Shown one piece after another: positions 1-9,523 of a stretch of 64,000 nucleotides of DNA (position 1 is the first letter of the stretch; every line of letters starts with the position of its first letter). The notes under the pieces were generated by a model, which was not told the origin of the DNA, made no database searches, and was given only the letters and a program-made list of their open reading frames with translations. Source of the DNA: Protea cynaroides. Lineage: Eukaryota; Streptophyta; Magnoliopsida; Proteales; Proteaceae. Location: NCBI GenBank assembly GCA_028583415.1, contig CM053267.1, forward strand, positions 11,730,068-11,794,067, read 5' to 3'. Position numbers and translations under genes: made by a program.

Positions 1-30
1 AGGTAGCAAGGGCCTATGCCCGAGAGCTGG

Positions 31-1430
31 TGTCACACCCTAAAATACTAGTCTAAAAATTTTTGGATTTCTTTTGGGATACGATTGAATCAAAATCTTA
101 ATTTGGATGTGATCCCACCAGGATTTCATAAGCGGTGCATACCAACTACGACCAACACAATGCCACAATCATAATTCAGAGTAATATATAGTGGAAGATA
201 CTAAATAACCATGAGCTTACTATTGATAAATAAAAATAATAAAACCAGTGGGTTCATCCTCAAATCGAAGTTCATCAACTAACTTGCTAAACCAAGAATC
301 TTAAGTAGCATTGCCCTATAAATCACGGGCTATCTAAATATAAACAAATTATCCAAAAGAGATAAAAGAAAACAGAAAGTATTCATTGTCCAAAACTTCT
401 TTCCAAGATGATTATCCATCGAAGACATGCATTACACTCGTAGTCCATGTCATGTGCTTCGTCCTCACATGGGATTTCGCCTAACATAGCCAACTGAGAG
501 ATCATGGGTGCATTCAGATAATCGACAATCGTATTACCTGCAACATCATCTAAGAAGAATGACATATGTGAGGGTCAGCTCTCCAACATGAGCTCAGTGA
601 GAAACAAAAAAGCAAGCAATAAGTATGCATGATCAGTTTTCTTACACACAATAATGCAATAGTCAGATACCATATATGCTATGTGCTATGGTAAGGCCTA
701 GCCACACCTCTCAGAGGCTGACTACAACCTCTATGCAAGGAAGTGTTGGGTACTCACCAACCTACACCAATAGCCTTGGTGCCCCCACATGATGTTCCAA
801 TCAGAATGCTGATTGGGAAGTAAATTTGGCCAGTGACGCTCCGATGAACACTGTCGACCCTTCCCCCTCATCACTCCACTCTACTAATACCTAACCCCCT
901 ACTAGCCAGGGTTGCATACGAGGGTAGTGCCACTAACCAAAAATCTACATGTCATTCGATGTATCCCTCTCACCAGACCCAACAGGAATCCCAGGCCATC
1001 CTTTTTGCCCCCTCCAAGATGCTGTCATCCTGCTAAGGGTGAGAAACACACTTGCCCATAATCATATAGTAAGTCGGATCCAGCGATCCTTGACCATTTC
1101 ACCACTTGCTACTAGTTTCCAGTCACATACACACCACAATCATAATATAATTACAAATGCATGCACAAAGCAGTTATTGGATGACATGTTATCACAACAA
1201 GCATGTGGCACAACAATCATATATTTGAAACACTTTAAAATTAGTTAGGGGTTTTGTTCCTCACCAGATATTACTTAATTGAGATTATCCACGCTAGCAA
1301 AATCTGTGTTCATAGGGTGTTCTATACCTATACAAGGTGTAAGGTCATTAATTAAAAGTCCTACATGATTTAATTTCGATTTATATAAGTCTGGGGGCTT
1401 GTCAATCATTACATTGGTCACTACCTTTGC
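31..1430 (-). mobile_element. Element C, 3' LTR, outer part (5'-TG..CA-3' LTR read on minus)
   Basis: The plus strand opens with TGTCACACCC at 31, the complement of the LTR 3' end. The same sequence recurs at 35176 as the second LTR of the element. This copy is cut at 1430 by element B and resumes at 27232. Without insertions the LTR is about 2.5 kb. It belongs to a family related to, but distinct from, elements A, B, D, E and F: the tips match (TGTAAAACCC...GGGGTGTGACA) and the rest is strongly diverged. Bases 1-30 are the only flanking DNA seen on the left. Confidence 0.88.
416..549 (-). CDS. Conserved LTR exon, element C left copy (stop lost)
   Basis: After a splice-acceptor-like TTCTTAG the frame reads DDVAGNTIVDYLNAP, then an acidic stretch and YECNAC. 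It aligns residue for residue with the exon in the other family's LTRs (see 14915-15048). The second C copy (35567-35700) stops 134 nt after the acceptor. Here that stop has mutated (TAA to TGG), so the open frame runs on to 383. The upstream donor is GTGAGG with its first base at 1264, giving a 715-nt candidate intron, shorter than the 815-844 nt of the Tekay family. No start codon was identified. Confidence 0.5.
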
Positions 1431-1501
1431 TGTAAGACCCGTACCAAACTAACCAGTCTTACCACCTTGTACCAGGTCTACCTATCATGGTCGAGCCATA
1501 T
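1431..1501 (+). mobile_element. Element B, first 71 bp of the 5' LTR, split off by element A
   Basis: The segment begins TGTAAGACCCGTACC, the start of the B LTR as also seen at 24933, and stops at CATAT, where element A begins. The B LTR continues at 15324 with CACATGGACC, as in the uninterrupted 3' copy. B's own target duplication is TTTGC (1426-1430) against ATTGC (27232-27236), one mismatch. Joining the flanks restores the C LTR sequence as seen near 48550. Confidence 0.9.
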
Positions 1502-1960
1502 TGTAAGACCTATATCGAACTAACCGGTCCTACCACCATGTACCAGGTCTGCCTATCATGGTCGAGCCAAATGGACCAAGTGCGTGAAGGAAATAGCAAA
1601 ACCAGGTACTAAACTGACCCAAAAATAGTGAATTGGAGGGCAGGGTCGCATACCAAGGTAGGCAGGGTCGACCCCCCCTCACTAAGAAGTCAGACCTCTG
1701 ATTTTTGACTGGGGGTCGGACAACTTAGGAACTGAGGGTCGACGGGATCTCTGATCCCCTCATCGACCCCCTGTTTGCCGACAGAAACCGCAAATAGGAA
1801 ACTTTCCAAATTTCAATGGGATTCCTTCTTAATCTCAATAGGACTTATTTTAAGAGATTCTACTCTATAAATAGAACGTCCCTAAGCCTCTTTTACTCCT
1901 TTTGAAACCCTAATTGAAAGTGAGAGAAAGAGAAGAAAAGAAGAAAAGAAGAAAAGTGTT

Positions 1961-2041
1961 TTTGCTTGAGTGTTGATCCTCTTTTCCTATTGATATAAAA
2001 GTGGGTTTTAAAGATTAAAAGAGGATCAACACTCAAGCAAA
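1961..2041. repeat. Perfect inverted repeat at the deletion join in the A 5' LTR
   Basis: The left arm 1961-1985 and right arm 2017-2041 are exact 25-bp reverse complements separated by 31 bp. The right arm corresponds to normal LTR sequence (compare 14050-14080). The left arm has no counterpart in any other LTR and lies exactly where about 570 bp are missing. This is the pattern expected of a snap-back template switch during reverse transcription or repair. Confidence 0.93.
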
Positions 2042-2885
2042 GGTGAGGGAACAAGACCTAAACTAATTGGCTTATAATAAACTGTTTTTATTTTCTTAAG
2101 TCCAATGCCATGACTGATTCTATGCGTGTATGCTTGTAATGTGCATTCAACATGTCATCCAATATTCCTGCTATTAATGTTCATGCATATTTAATCCTAT
2201 TTTGTTTATAACATGATGATGATGATGATGATGCTAGGAATAGACATGTGAATGTATGTATGTGGTTAGTGTGCTTGATGCGAGTGGAGTATCAGGGGGG
2301 GGGGAATGTGACATTGTGGTTCAGCCTGGTCACTAGACTCTAGCTCTATCTCTACTCAAGTCTTGTCCACTGACATCGTCGTATCGCCATTACTTTAGTA
2401 GAACGATTACGTCGTAGGGTATCAGGGGAGGTGGTCTCGGAACGTATAGTCTTCGACTCTGCCGGGGGGCCTTAGCTCAATCTCTATGGAGGTATTGAGG
2501 GATGTTGGGGTGAGGTCATAGGTACACTATTTGACATTAGGATTGGTTAGTTGCGAGTCCAGTTTGTAAGCCCTCGCCAGCAGGGTCTTACGTATTGGTA
2601 TGGGTAGAGTATCAGGGGAAGTGTGATGTGGTACGGTCCTAAGCACTTTAGCTCTATCCCTATTCCATGGTGGGTGCATGTGGGACGACAATAAATGTTA
2701 ACCTTTGGCGGCTTCACACATTCGTGTATAGAGATGAGGCGGCCACTTAACCTTTCTATAGCACATTGCAAACATATAAACCAGACCACAAATATGAATT
2801 GAATGCATGCATATGTTTGTTGTATTGTTTTGTTTGTCACTGAGCCGTAATGTGTGCTCACCCTTTCGACGTTGAATATTTTTAG

Positions 2886-3019
2886 TTGATGATGCAGGTA
2901 CCACGGTGGAAGACTATATGAATGCTTCTGTGTACGGGCACGTTGCTGCGATGGAAGCTGAAGACTTAGTGGAAACGCATGACTCTTCATGCGAGTGCAA
3001 CGCATGCATTTTTTATTAG
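2886..3019 (+). CDS. Conserved LTR exon, element A 5' copy
   Basis: The frame reads VDDAGTTVEDYMNAS through CECNACIFY and stops 134 nt after the acceptor. The frame upstream of the acceptor has a stop (TGA, in place of CGA in the 3' LTR copy), which would not matter if the region is spliced. The candidate upstream exon ends in frame as QHSSK before GTGAGG. Confidence 0.5.
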
Positions 3020-3296
3020 ATTTCATTTGAATTATTAAGGAAATGTAATTGATATTTTATTTACTTATGTCTCAGTTGATATAACATAATTTGATACTTT
3101 ATTTATGATTATCACAGTAGATTCCTCAGTTCATTTATTAAGACTTCCGCTATTGTGTATTTATTCTGATTATGGTTGTGGATGTGTATGGTTCGTTTTA
3201 AATGGACACAACCTATTAGAGATCCTGGTTGAACCGTTGGTTTATTAGCGGTTCATCACACCATTCTGAATAGTATAGAATTGGGGTGTGACAACT

Positions 3297-3308
3297 TGGT
3301 ATCAGAGC
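3297..3308 (+). other. Primer binding site (initiator tRNA-Met), element A
   Basis: TGGTATCAGAGC lies 3 bp after the 5' LTR end and is complementary to the 3' end of plant initiator tRNA-Met. It primes minus-strand DNA synthesis. Confidence 0.93.
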
Positions 3309-3491
3309 TCTTAGGCCCTGTCTGTGAAACCAGTATACTTCTACAAAAGTTCGTGAACTGAGATAGGATAAAAAGTTAAAAGTTGTAATAATAACACACC
3401 ATAAGCATCTGTGTTGTTTGAGACAAAATTGAAAGAGAATAATGCATCTATTAAATGAGAAATAAATTTATATACACCCAAAGGAAGAACA

Positions 3492-3494
<3 letters not shown>

Positions 3495-3533
<39 letters not shown>
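3495..3533. repeat. (AT)n microsatellite
   Basis: About 19 perfect AT units lie between the PBS and the end of the antisense gene of element A. B, D, E and F lack it at this position. Confidence 0.97.
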
Positions 3534-3534
<1 letters not shown>

Positions 3535-3605
3535 CTAAAGCAAAGTACAGTCCACAACCCAGACAGTTACTCTGGAGGACAAAATGAAAGATAAAGGAAA
3601 ATACA

Positions 3606-4912
3606 TCAAGAAGCTGGAGGTGATGGGGGAGGCAGTGCCTCACGGTCTCTGTCATAATCCTCCGCATAGACTCTAGTCAACCAAGCTAACTGAGTCTGGG
3701 TCGTCTGGAGACTAGCTATGAGATCAGCCACCCGCTGGTCAGTCACGTGCTGAGCATTCCTCAGCTCTCCCACCCACTGATCCGACAAGCGCTGAGCATC
3801 TAGAAGCTCTCCCATCCTCAAATCAGACATGCGCTGAGCCTCTCATATCTCATGCAATATCCCCATCATATCATCAGAAGGTGTATACGAAGGACCAGCT
3901 GCATATAAAGGACCAGCTGAATAAGGACCAGCTCCTGTAGCATATGAGTAGGTGATGGAGGAGGTATGGCATCCACATCCATGTACAAACGATCGTCATC
4001 ACCCCCATGAACCCCTGCTCCAGCAGCTGCTGCTGCTGCCTCAGCGTTAGCTATCTCCACTCGAGTACATGGATGCACCAGAGCGTTCCTCTCCTCGTCG
4101 CTGACCTGGGCATCCCGCATGCCCATCTTACAGATGGCCTCCCAATCCAAAGGTGATGAGAAAAATTTCTCCTGAATCCTCTCATCCACCATGTCAACAC
4201 CCAGGTGGGTAAGCAGCATAGATATCATGCGTCCATAAGGCAGGTTGCCAGTATGACTGGGCAACGTAGCATTGATCATCGTCCGCATGATGATGTAAGA
4301 AAGGCAGACGGGCTGCCTAGTACAGATATAGTACAACAGATACTGGGTCAACTGGGAGATCCTCTCGTAGTGCCCACTCTGAGTTATCAGGTTGTGCTGA
4401 ATAATCTTGCAGTACACCCGAGGCTCTGGACGAAGATAGATCGCTTTTATCTCCCAACGATCCTCTCTGATGATTTGACGGTCAGTCTCAGCTCTCATCT
4501 CCAATGAAAAGAACTGGGGCTCTCGAGGAGCACAAAACACCAAGGGGCCGTCATATGAAATGCCCAACAAGTCGGCTAGCTGCCGATAATCAAATGAGAT
4601 CTCGACCCCCTTGACGTAGCTAGTGATCCGAAGCTCTCTACCCATCTCGATATCGTTGTAATCTCCCACCACCTGGAGATTACAGTAAAACTGTCTCACC
4701 AAATCCGGCTGAGTGCAGGCGTCATAGGTGATCACAGGAAGCCAACCCATGTCACCAAAAGCCCTCTCCACATCGAACAGGGCCAGGCTAGCCAAGTCTA
4801 CCCGACGACCTCCCTCTACCTTCTTATGAGAATAGCGGGCATACTGTGTCTCCGCCTCGTTAGAACGGAAGTAGACTGGGTCATGAACCCTGGGTACTTC
4901 GGTACGAGCCAT
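3606..4912 (-). pseudogene. Antisense gene of element A (plant transposon-associated protein)
   Basis: This gene is encoded opposite to gag-pol, between PBS and gag. The start chosen is the ATG at 4912 (MARTEVPRVHDP), because all copies share it and it follows an acceptor-like TTTTGTAG. Conserved blocks: RFRSNEA, FDVERAFGDMGWLPVI, FYCNLQVVGDYND, RELRITSYVKGVEISFD, QLADLLGI, YCKIIQHNLI, ICTRQPVCL, a LPYGRMISMLLTHLGVD-like block, then SPLDWEAICKMGM. An Ala-rich linker and a PPPSP segment follow, then a short repeat (LRMGELLDAQ) and a conserved tail LTRVYAEDYDRDREA. The sequence resembles the plant transposon-associated proteins found as extra or antisense ORFs in plant gypsy elements. Function is unknown. 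A frame break near 3835-3900 and one stop in the linker region separate the two open parts. Confidence 0.75.
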
Positions 4913-4917
4913 AGTAT

Positions 4918-5359
4918 CTACAAAAACAAAGAGAAACAAATATTGGGTTAGTAGAGATGAAAAACCCAAAAATTTCGACAGTATAACGACATAAATTGAT
5001 CAAAAGCCTCACTTTTCACCCATACACGTGGGCAGGAGGACTTATAAAGGTTTTAAACAATCCTGCAAGACTCATACAGTTGGAAATTTCAGTTAAAGAG
5101 ATCGAATTTGAAGAAATTTTAAGAAATTCAAAAATCTCGACAAATTAGGGCAAAAATGGGAAAATTCAAGTTTCTCGATAACCAACCGATGAAACTCAAA
5201 TATTTTTGAGGGCTTTCGTCCATTGAGTCACCAACAACAAAAGCCCCCAATAAAAATCAAATTTTTACGATTGAAAAAAGTTTAATTTGAAGAAAACGAG
5301 TTAAATGAGCAAAAACCTAGCTAAGAAAACCTAAAAACATGAAAATGTAGAGAACATAC
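4918..5359 (-). other. Candidate 5'UTR intron of the antisense gene, element A
   Basis: Read on minus, CTACAG/GTATGT (first intron base 5359) and TTTTGTAG/ATACTATGG (last intron base 4918) bound 442 nt just upstream of the antisense ATG. The same donor and acceptor occur in F (441 nt) and, with weaker sites, in B (441 nt). Confidence 0.55.
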
Positions 5360-5518
5360 CTGTAGACGAGGAGTAGACGTCGAAATAAGAAGCAAATAGC
5401 ACCAATGAGTCCGAGTTGGCACTGTAGCAACACAGAGGGACGAGTCGAGTCAGAAAGGAGGAGGAAGAATGAGAAATGGATTCAAAATCGGGAATAAAAA
5501 CCTGATTTTTAGTCCAAG

Positions 5519-5727
5519 GGTCGGAGAATTCGACCAAGACATCCGACCCCTCCTCCGACCCCCTCATCGACCCTCGGCTCTCGGTAATCTGACAGAGAAC
5601 CAGGGGTCGAACCCTGGGTCGGACATCCATCGACCCCCTCATCGACCCTCGACTCTCGGTAAGAATCAGTGATTTCTCAGGGTCGCATACTGAGGGTCGG
5701 ACACCCATCGACCCCCACCATTGACCC
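5519..5727. promoter_or_regulatory. GGTCG/CGACC motif array, element A leader
   Basis: About a dozen GGTCG or CGACC pentamers occur in some 200 bp between the antisense gene and gag, mostly in the context CGACCCCC or GGGTCG. The array lies just upstream of the putative antisense first exon and so may belong to its promoter. Function is inferred only from position and recurrence. Confidence 0.6.
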
Positions 5728-6874
5728 TACAGTGAAAATACAGCATTTTCGACAGAATGATCTGACAAATTTGAAATTTGCAATTATTAGTGGATTTAAA
5801 TTATGAGAATAAAGTATATAATGATTGCCTCACGTATTCTATGATTTCAGGCATTCCCACTACCAGAACAGATAATGGCTGGACGCAGAGTGACCAGACA
5901 AAGCCGTAACTCTATCCCACCACCACCACCTGTGGGGGAAGATAGCCAGATACACCCGAAAACACAAGAGAATACGAATACGGCACCATCCGTAATTAAT
6001 GGGCAGACAAATCCTACAAATCTGCCAGCTCCACCTACAGACCTGGCTACAGCCGTCCTGAATTTGGCCCAACAGTTGCAGCAAATACAACAGGCACAAG
6101 CTACTATGCAAGCTGCCATAGGCATGACCTTTCCAGCTGCACAGACGACATCAATGCCAGCAAGACAGGTAAGCACAGTACCAGGGGGAAGTAACACAGT
6201 ACCCCACGCACCTCAGACTCCCATCATGCAGGCTCAAGTATAAAACCCTGAAGTAGCTCCAGGTGGATATCAATACCAACCACCTATGTATGAAGCTTAT
6301 GTCCCGCATCAACTAGACCACTCCAGACTGGTGGAGCATTTTCTGAAGATGAAGCCCAAGGAGTATAGTGGTAAGCCAGCTGATCCGTTGTGGCCAGCAC
6401 ACTGGATCGATGAGATGGAGAGAAATTTCACGATGATGACAGTGAATGAGGAAGAAAAGGTATTATGTGCAACGTTTATACTGAAAGGCGATGCACACCA
6501 CTGGTGGAAGTCCACCTGGACATATCTGATGACAAAGCACACCCAATTGACTTGGGATATATATAAGGAAGCATTCTTTGAGAAGTATTGTCACACCCCA
6601 ATTCCGCACTATTTAGAATGGTGTGATGAACCGCTAACAAACCAACGGTTCAACCAGGATCTCAAGTAGGCTATATCCGTGTTATCTAAACTCCATACAT
6701 CCACATTCATAATCAGAGTAAATATATAATAGCGGAAGTCTTATAGTAAAATGAACTGAGAATCTACTGTGATATTAATATTTAAATAGCAAATTATTCT
6801 GTATCAACTGAGACATAAATAAATATCAAATACATGTCCATAATAAATACAAGTAAAGAAAACTAAGAAAATAT

Positions 6875-7008
6875 CTAATCAAATACACATGAGTTGCACT
6901 TGCAAGAGGAGTCATGTGTATCCACTTCAGCTTCAACTTCCATCGCCGCTACGTTCCCGTACGCTGGAGCATTTACATAATCTTTAATGATATAACCTGC
7001 ATCATCAA
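6875..7008 (-). CDS. Conserved LTR exon, solo LTR copy
   Basis: It reads VDDAGYIIKDYVNAP through CKCNSCVFD and stops, again 134 nt after TTTTTAG. The donor GTGAGG has its first base at 7852, giving an 844-nt candidate intron. The candidate upstream exon has an in-frame TAA in this copy. Confidence 0.5.
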
Positions 7009-7152
7009 CTAAAAATATTCGACGTCGAGGGGTGAGCACACATCATGGCTCAATGAGCAAACAAAACAATGCAACAGTACATATGCATGCAATCAATTCA
7101 TATCTTTGATCTGGTTTATAGTTTGCAATGCGCAATAGAAAGGTTGGGTGGT

Positions 7153-7589
7153 CAAAGGTTAATGTTTATTGACCCCGCCTCTATACACAGGGTGTGCAAG
7201 TCCGCCCAAAGGTTAACGTTTATTGTCGTCCCCATCCACCCTAATCATGAACATTATACAACAAAGGTTAACGTTTATTACTGTATAGTGCCATACCAAC
7301 ACGTAAGCCCTTGCTGGCGAGGGCTTGCAAACTGGGCTCGCAACTAACCAATCCTAATGCCAAACAGTGTATCCAAGGCCTCACCCCAGCATCCCTCAGA
7401 ATGTTCATAGAGATAGAGCTAAGGCCCCCCGATAGAGTCAGAGACTACAAGGACCGAGACCACCTCCCCTGATACTCTACGACATAATAGTTCTGCTAAA
7501 GTAATGGCGATACGACGATGCTAATGCATAAGACTCGAGTTAGAGATAGAGCTAAAGTGCTGAGACCCGTCAAAGGTTAACGTTTATTG
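7153..7589. repeat. Four dispersed copies of a hairpin motif in the solo LTR
   Basis: CAAAGGTTAACGTTTATTG or a close variant occurs at 7153-7171, 7207-7225, 7262-7280 and 7571-7589. The first is framed by GGTCAA/TTGACC and the fourth (7568-7592) by CGTCAA/TTGACG, so different but complementary arms surround the same 13-base centre. Other LTRs have none (B, D), one (A) or three (E, F). Confidence 0.85.
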
Positions 7590-9453
7590 ACGTTCTCATC
7601 ACACCTCCCCTGATACTCGCTCACATCAAGTACACCAACCACACACATACAATCACATGCCTATTCCTATCATCATCATCGTCATGTTATAAACAATAAA
7701 GTAAATATCCATGAACAAGTAATAGAAATATTGGATGACATGTTGTATGCACATTACAAACATAGTTGCATAGAATCAAGCATAGCATTGGACTTAAGAA
7801 AAGAGAAAACAGTTTGTTATTAACCAATTAGTTTAGAGTTTCGTTTCCTCACCTTAGCTTGCTAATAGATACTCTTCCAAGCTTTAGAATCACCTTTATA
7901 ATGTTATTATATTGCTAGAAGACCTAACAAAGTCGATAAAATTTAATTAGAATTTATTCTAATTTTTAAAAACCATTCTGTTAACTGAGGGTCGGAGGTA
8001 GGGTCGGAGTCATGATCGACCCTGGGTGCGACCCTCCCCAAATCTGGACTTCCAGAACCCTGAGGGTCGATACTCAGGATCACATAGGGTCGGATGGTCA
8101 TTGACCCTCTGTGTGACCCTCAGTGGGTTTTGGTCAATTTTCCTCCTTTTAATCCATTCTTCGTGTTTGGGGTCCTATGGCTTGCTCCTACAGTCCATTC
8201 AACATGCATTCCATGGTCTAGAACCATGAATCACCCACCTAAATTGCTTTCATGTATTCTCCCATGGTTTTCCATGAAAATCTAACCATGGGTTGTTGAT
8301 TTGGGTTTCTCCGAGATCACACTCTCATCGTTATCTAACCTAAGGCCTGTAGAAACTCATGGAATTAGTATCCATACCTGAGAAGAACACTCCTTCTTCG
8401 CAACTTTTCTCCTTTTGCTTTCTTCTCTACCTTGTTTCTCTTCTTCTTCTCTTCCTTATCTTCTCTTACTCTCAATTCAATTAGGGTTGTAAAATGAGTG
8501 AAAGAGGCTTAGGGACGTCCTTTAAATAGAGTAGAAACATCCTAAAATAAGTCCCTTTGAGATTAGGAAAGAATCCTAATCAAAATTATGGAAATTTCTT
8601 AATTTCAGTTTCAACGGCAACTGAGGGTCGATGGGAGGGTCGATGATCCCGTCGACCCTAGGTTTCCTAAAGTGTCCGACCCTCCCTGTAAAATAGAGGG
8701 TCTGACTTTCTGTCTTGGGGGGGTCCGACCCTCCCTTGCTGGGTATGCGACCCTCCCCCTAATTTAAGTGTTCTTGGGTCGATTTGATACCTGGGATCAC
8801 GATCTCCTTCACACCCTTGGTCCATTTGACTCAACCATGGTGGGTAAACCTGGTTCAAGGTGATAAGACCGGGTTAGTTTGATACGGGTCTTACAAGTAT
8901 TTTCTTAGGAGTTTCAGAGATTCCATGGAGATGGAGTTCTTGAGTTTATATCAGGGATAGATGACTGTCGTTGCATACCAACAGCGTTATGAGGTGCAGT
9001 TTTTCTTCGCACCAGTCAGTATGCAGGTAGAAGATACAAAAACCTGAAGATTCATCATGGGACTTAGGGGAAGCATACGCGAACATGTTCTGGGACTTGA
9101 AAAGAAAATCTATAATGAAGCTGTACAAATTGCTCGAGTGATAGAGTCGAGCCAGAAAGAGAGCTACTTTACTCAAAATAGAGGAATAAAAAGGTCAAAT
9201 GGAAATTCTTACAACGGAGGGAACACCAAGGTATTTAAACCCTTCCGTACTCAAGGTTTCAATGCTGCAGCCAAAACTACTTCAGCAGCTCAACAGCAAC
9301 AAAAGCCAAATAGTGAAGGGCTAAAATGCTATAACTGCAATCAAGTGAGACATATGGCAAGGGAGTGTCCTAAGCCCAAGAAGAAACTACATCAAGGAAG
9401 AGTTTACGTTGTTACATTTGAGGATGCTGCCGCATCGCCTGATGTGGTCACAG

Positions 9454-9523
9454 GTATGACCCGAATCTTATCATTTTGTATTACATTATGTGAGCATGTC
9501 GACTAAATCAAAACAAATCACAG
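9454..9523 (+). other. Candidate gag-protease intron, element A (70 nt)
   Basis: GTCACAG/GTATGACC to AAATCACAG/GTATCGTACC. The unspliced frame meets a stop inside the intron. Removing 70 nt (1 mod 3) moves gag frame 0 exactly into pol frame 1 and gives VVTGIVPINGIPARVLFDSG, a normal chromovirus protease start. CTAAAT-type branch sequences (GACTAAAT) lie about 20 nt before the acceptor. Confidence 0.78.

Larger units (their letters stand above)
1502..3293 (+). mobile_element. Element A, 5' LTR (internally deleted)
   Basis: The LTR runs TGTAAGACC to GGGGTGTGACA. At 1792 bp it is about 530 bp shorter than its 3' partner (13003-15323): the segment equivalent to roughly 13450-14020 is missing and a hairpin stands at the join (1961-2041). 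A TATA box TATAAATA is at 1866-1873. GGTCG/CGACC sites cluster in U3 at about 1644-1772. A splice-donor-like AAAG/GTGAGG (2043) and acceptor TTTTTAG (2885) flank an 843-nt candidate intron. A (GAT)n run lies near 2211-2234. The 5-bp target duplication is CATAT (1497-1501) against CACAT (15324-15328). Confidence 0.92.
6589..8895 (-). mobile_element. Solo LTR (Tekay family) inserted in A gag
   Basis: A complete LTR of 2307 bp, TGTCACACCCC to TCTTACA on plus, is flanked by a perfect 5-bp duplication AGTAT (6584-6588 and 8896-8900). No PBS, internal region or second LTR is present, so it is a solo LTR left by recombination between the two LTRs of a full element. Removing it plus one AGTAT restores the gag reading frame. 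The TATA box is altered (8521-8528). GGTCG/CGACC clusters lie near 7985-8118 and 8622-8755. It carries four copies of the GTTAACGTTTATTG hairpin motif. Confidence 0.95.
5875..9453 (+). pseudogene. gag: gag of element A, split by a solo LTR
   Basis: Gag forms the capsid particle that packages element RNA. It starts at ATG 5875 (MAGRRVTRQSRN), with a Pro/Gln-rich N-terminus (LAQQLQQIQQAQATMQAA). The retrotransposon gag domain follows (LVEHFLKMKPKEYSG, PLWPAHWIDEMERNF, LKGDAHHWWKS) to 6588. The reading resumes at 8896-8901 in the frame expected if the 2307-bp insertion plus its 5-bp duplication are removed. A zinc knuckle CYNCNQVRHMARECPKP (CX2CX4HX4C) lies near 9329-9380. Point stops occur at 6241 (CAA to TAA) and at two or more sites between 8956 and 9050. 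The coding part ends DVVT-G at a splice-donor-like GTATG. It is not functional as it stands. Confidence 0.88.

Noticed and set aside
949..1248. 99-codon ORF in the C LTR
   Set aside because: The matching segment of the other C LTR (48100-48370) does not keep the frame, and no domain is visible.
1431..1572. Apparent 71-bp tandem duplication at the start of an LTR
   Set aside because: The first unit is the 5' end of the B LTR and the second the start of element A. The B LTR resumes at 15324 and a 5-bp duplication marks the junction.
3341..3667. 108-codon ORF through the AT microsatellite
   Set aside because: It has a low-complexity Tyr/Ile run, is absent from other elements, and overlaps the tail of the antisense gene.
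5519..5727. CRISPR-like array
   Set aside because: The pentamers occur in both orientations at irregular spacing with no long repeat unit, and the context is a plant retrotransposon.
8026..8285. Short plus-strand ORFs in the solo LTR
   Set aside because: They lie opposite to the LTR sense strand over the GGTCG-rich U5 part, are not conserved in frame in E or F, and have no domain.
9454..9523. Programmed ribosomal frameshift or stop readthrough at the gag-pol boundary
   Set aside because: A and F would need a frameshift while B and D would need readthrough in the same frame. A single intron explains all four.
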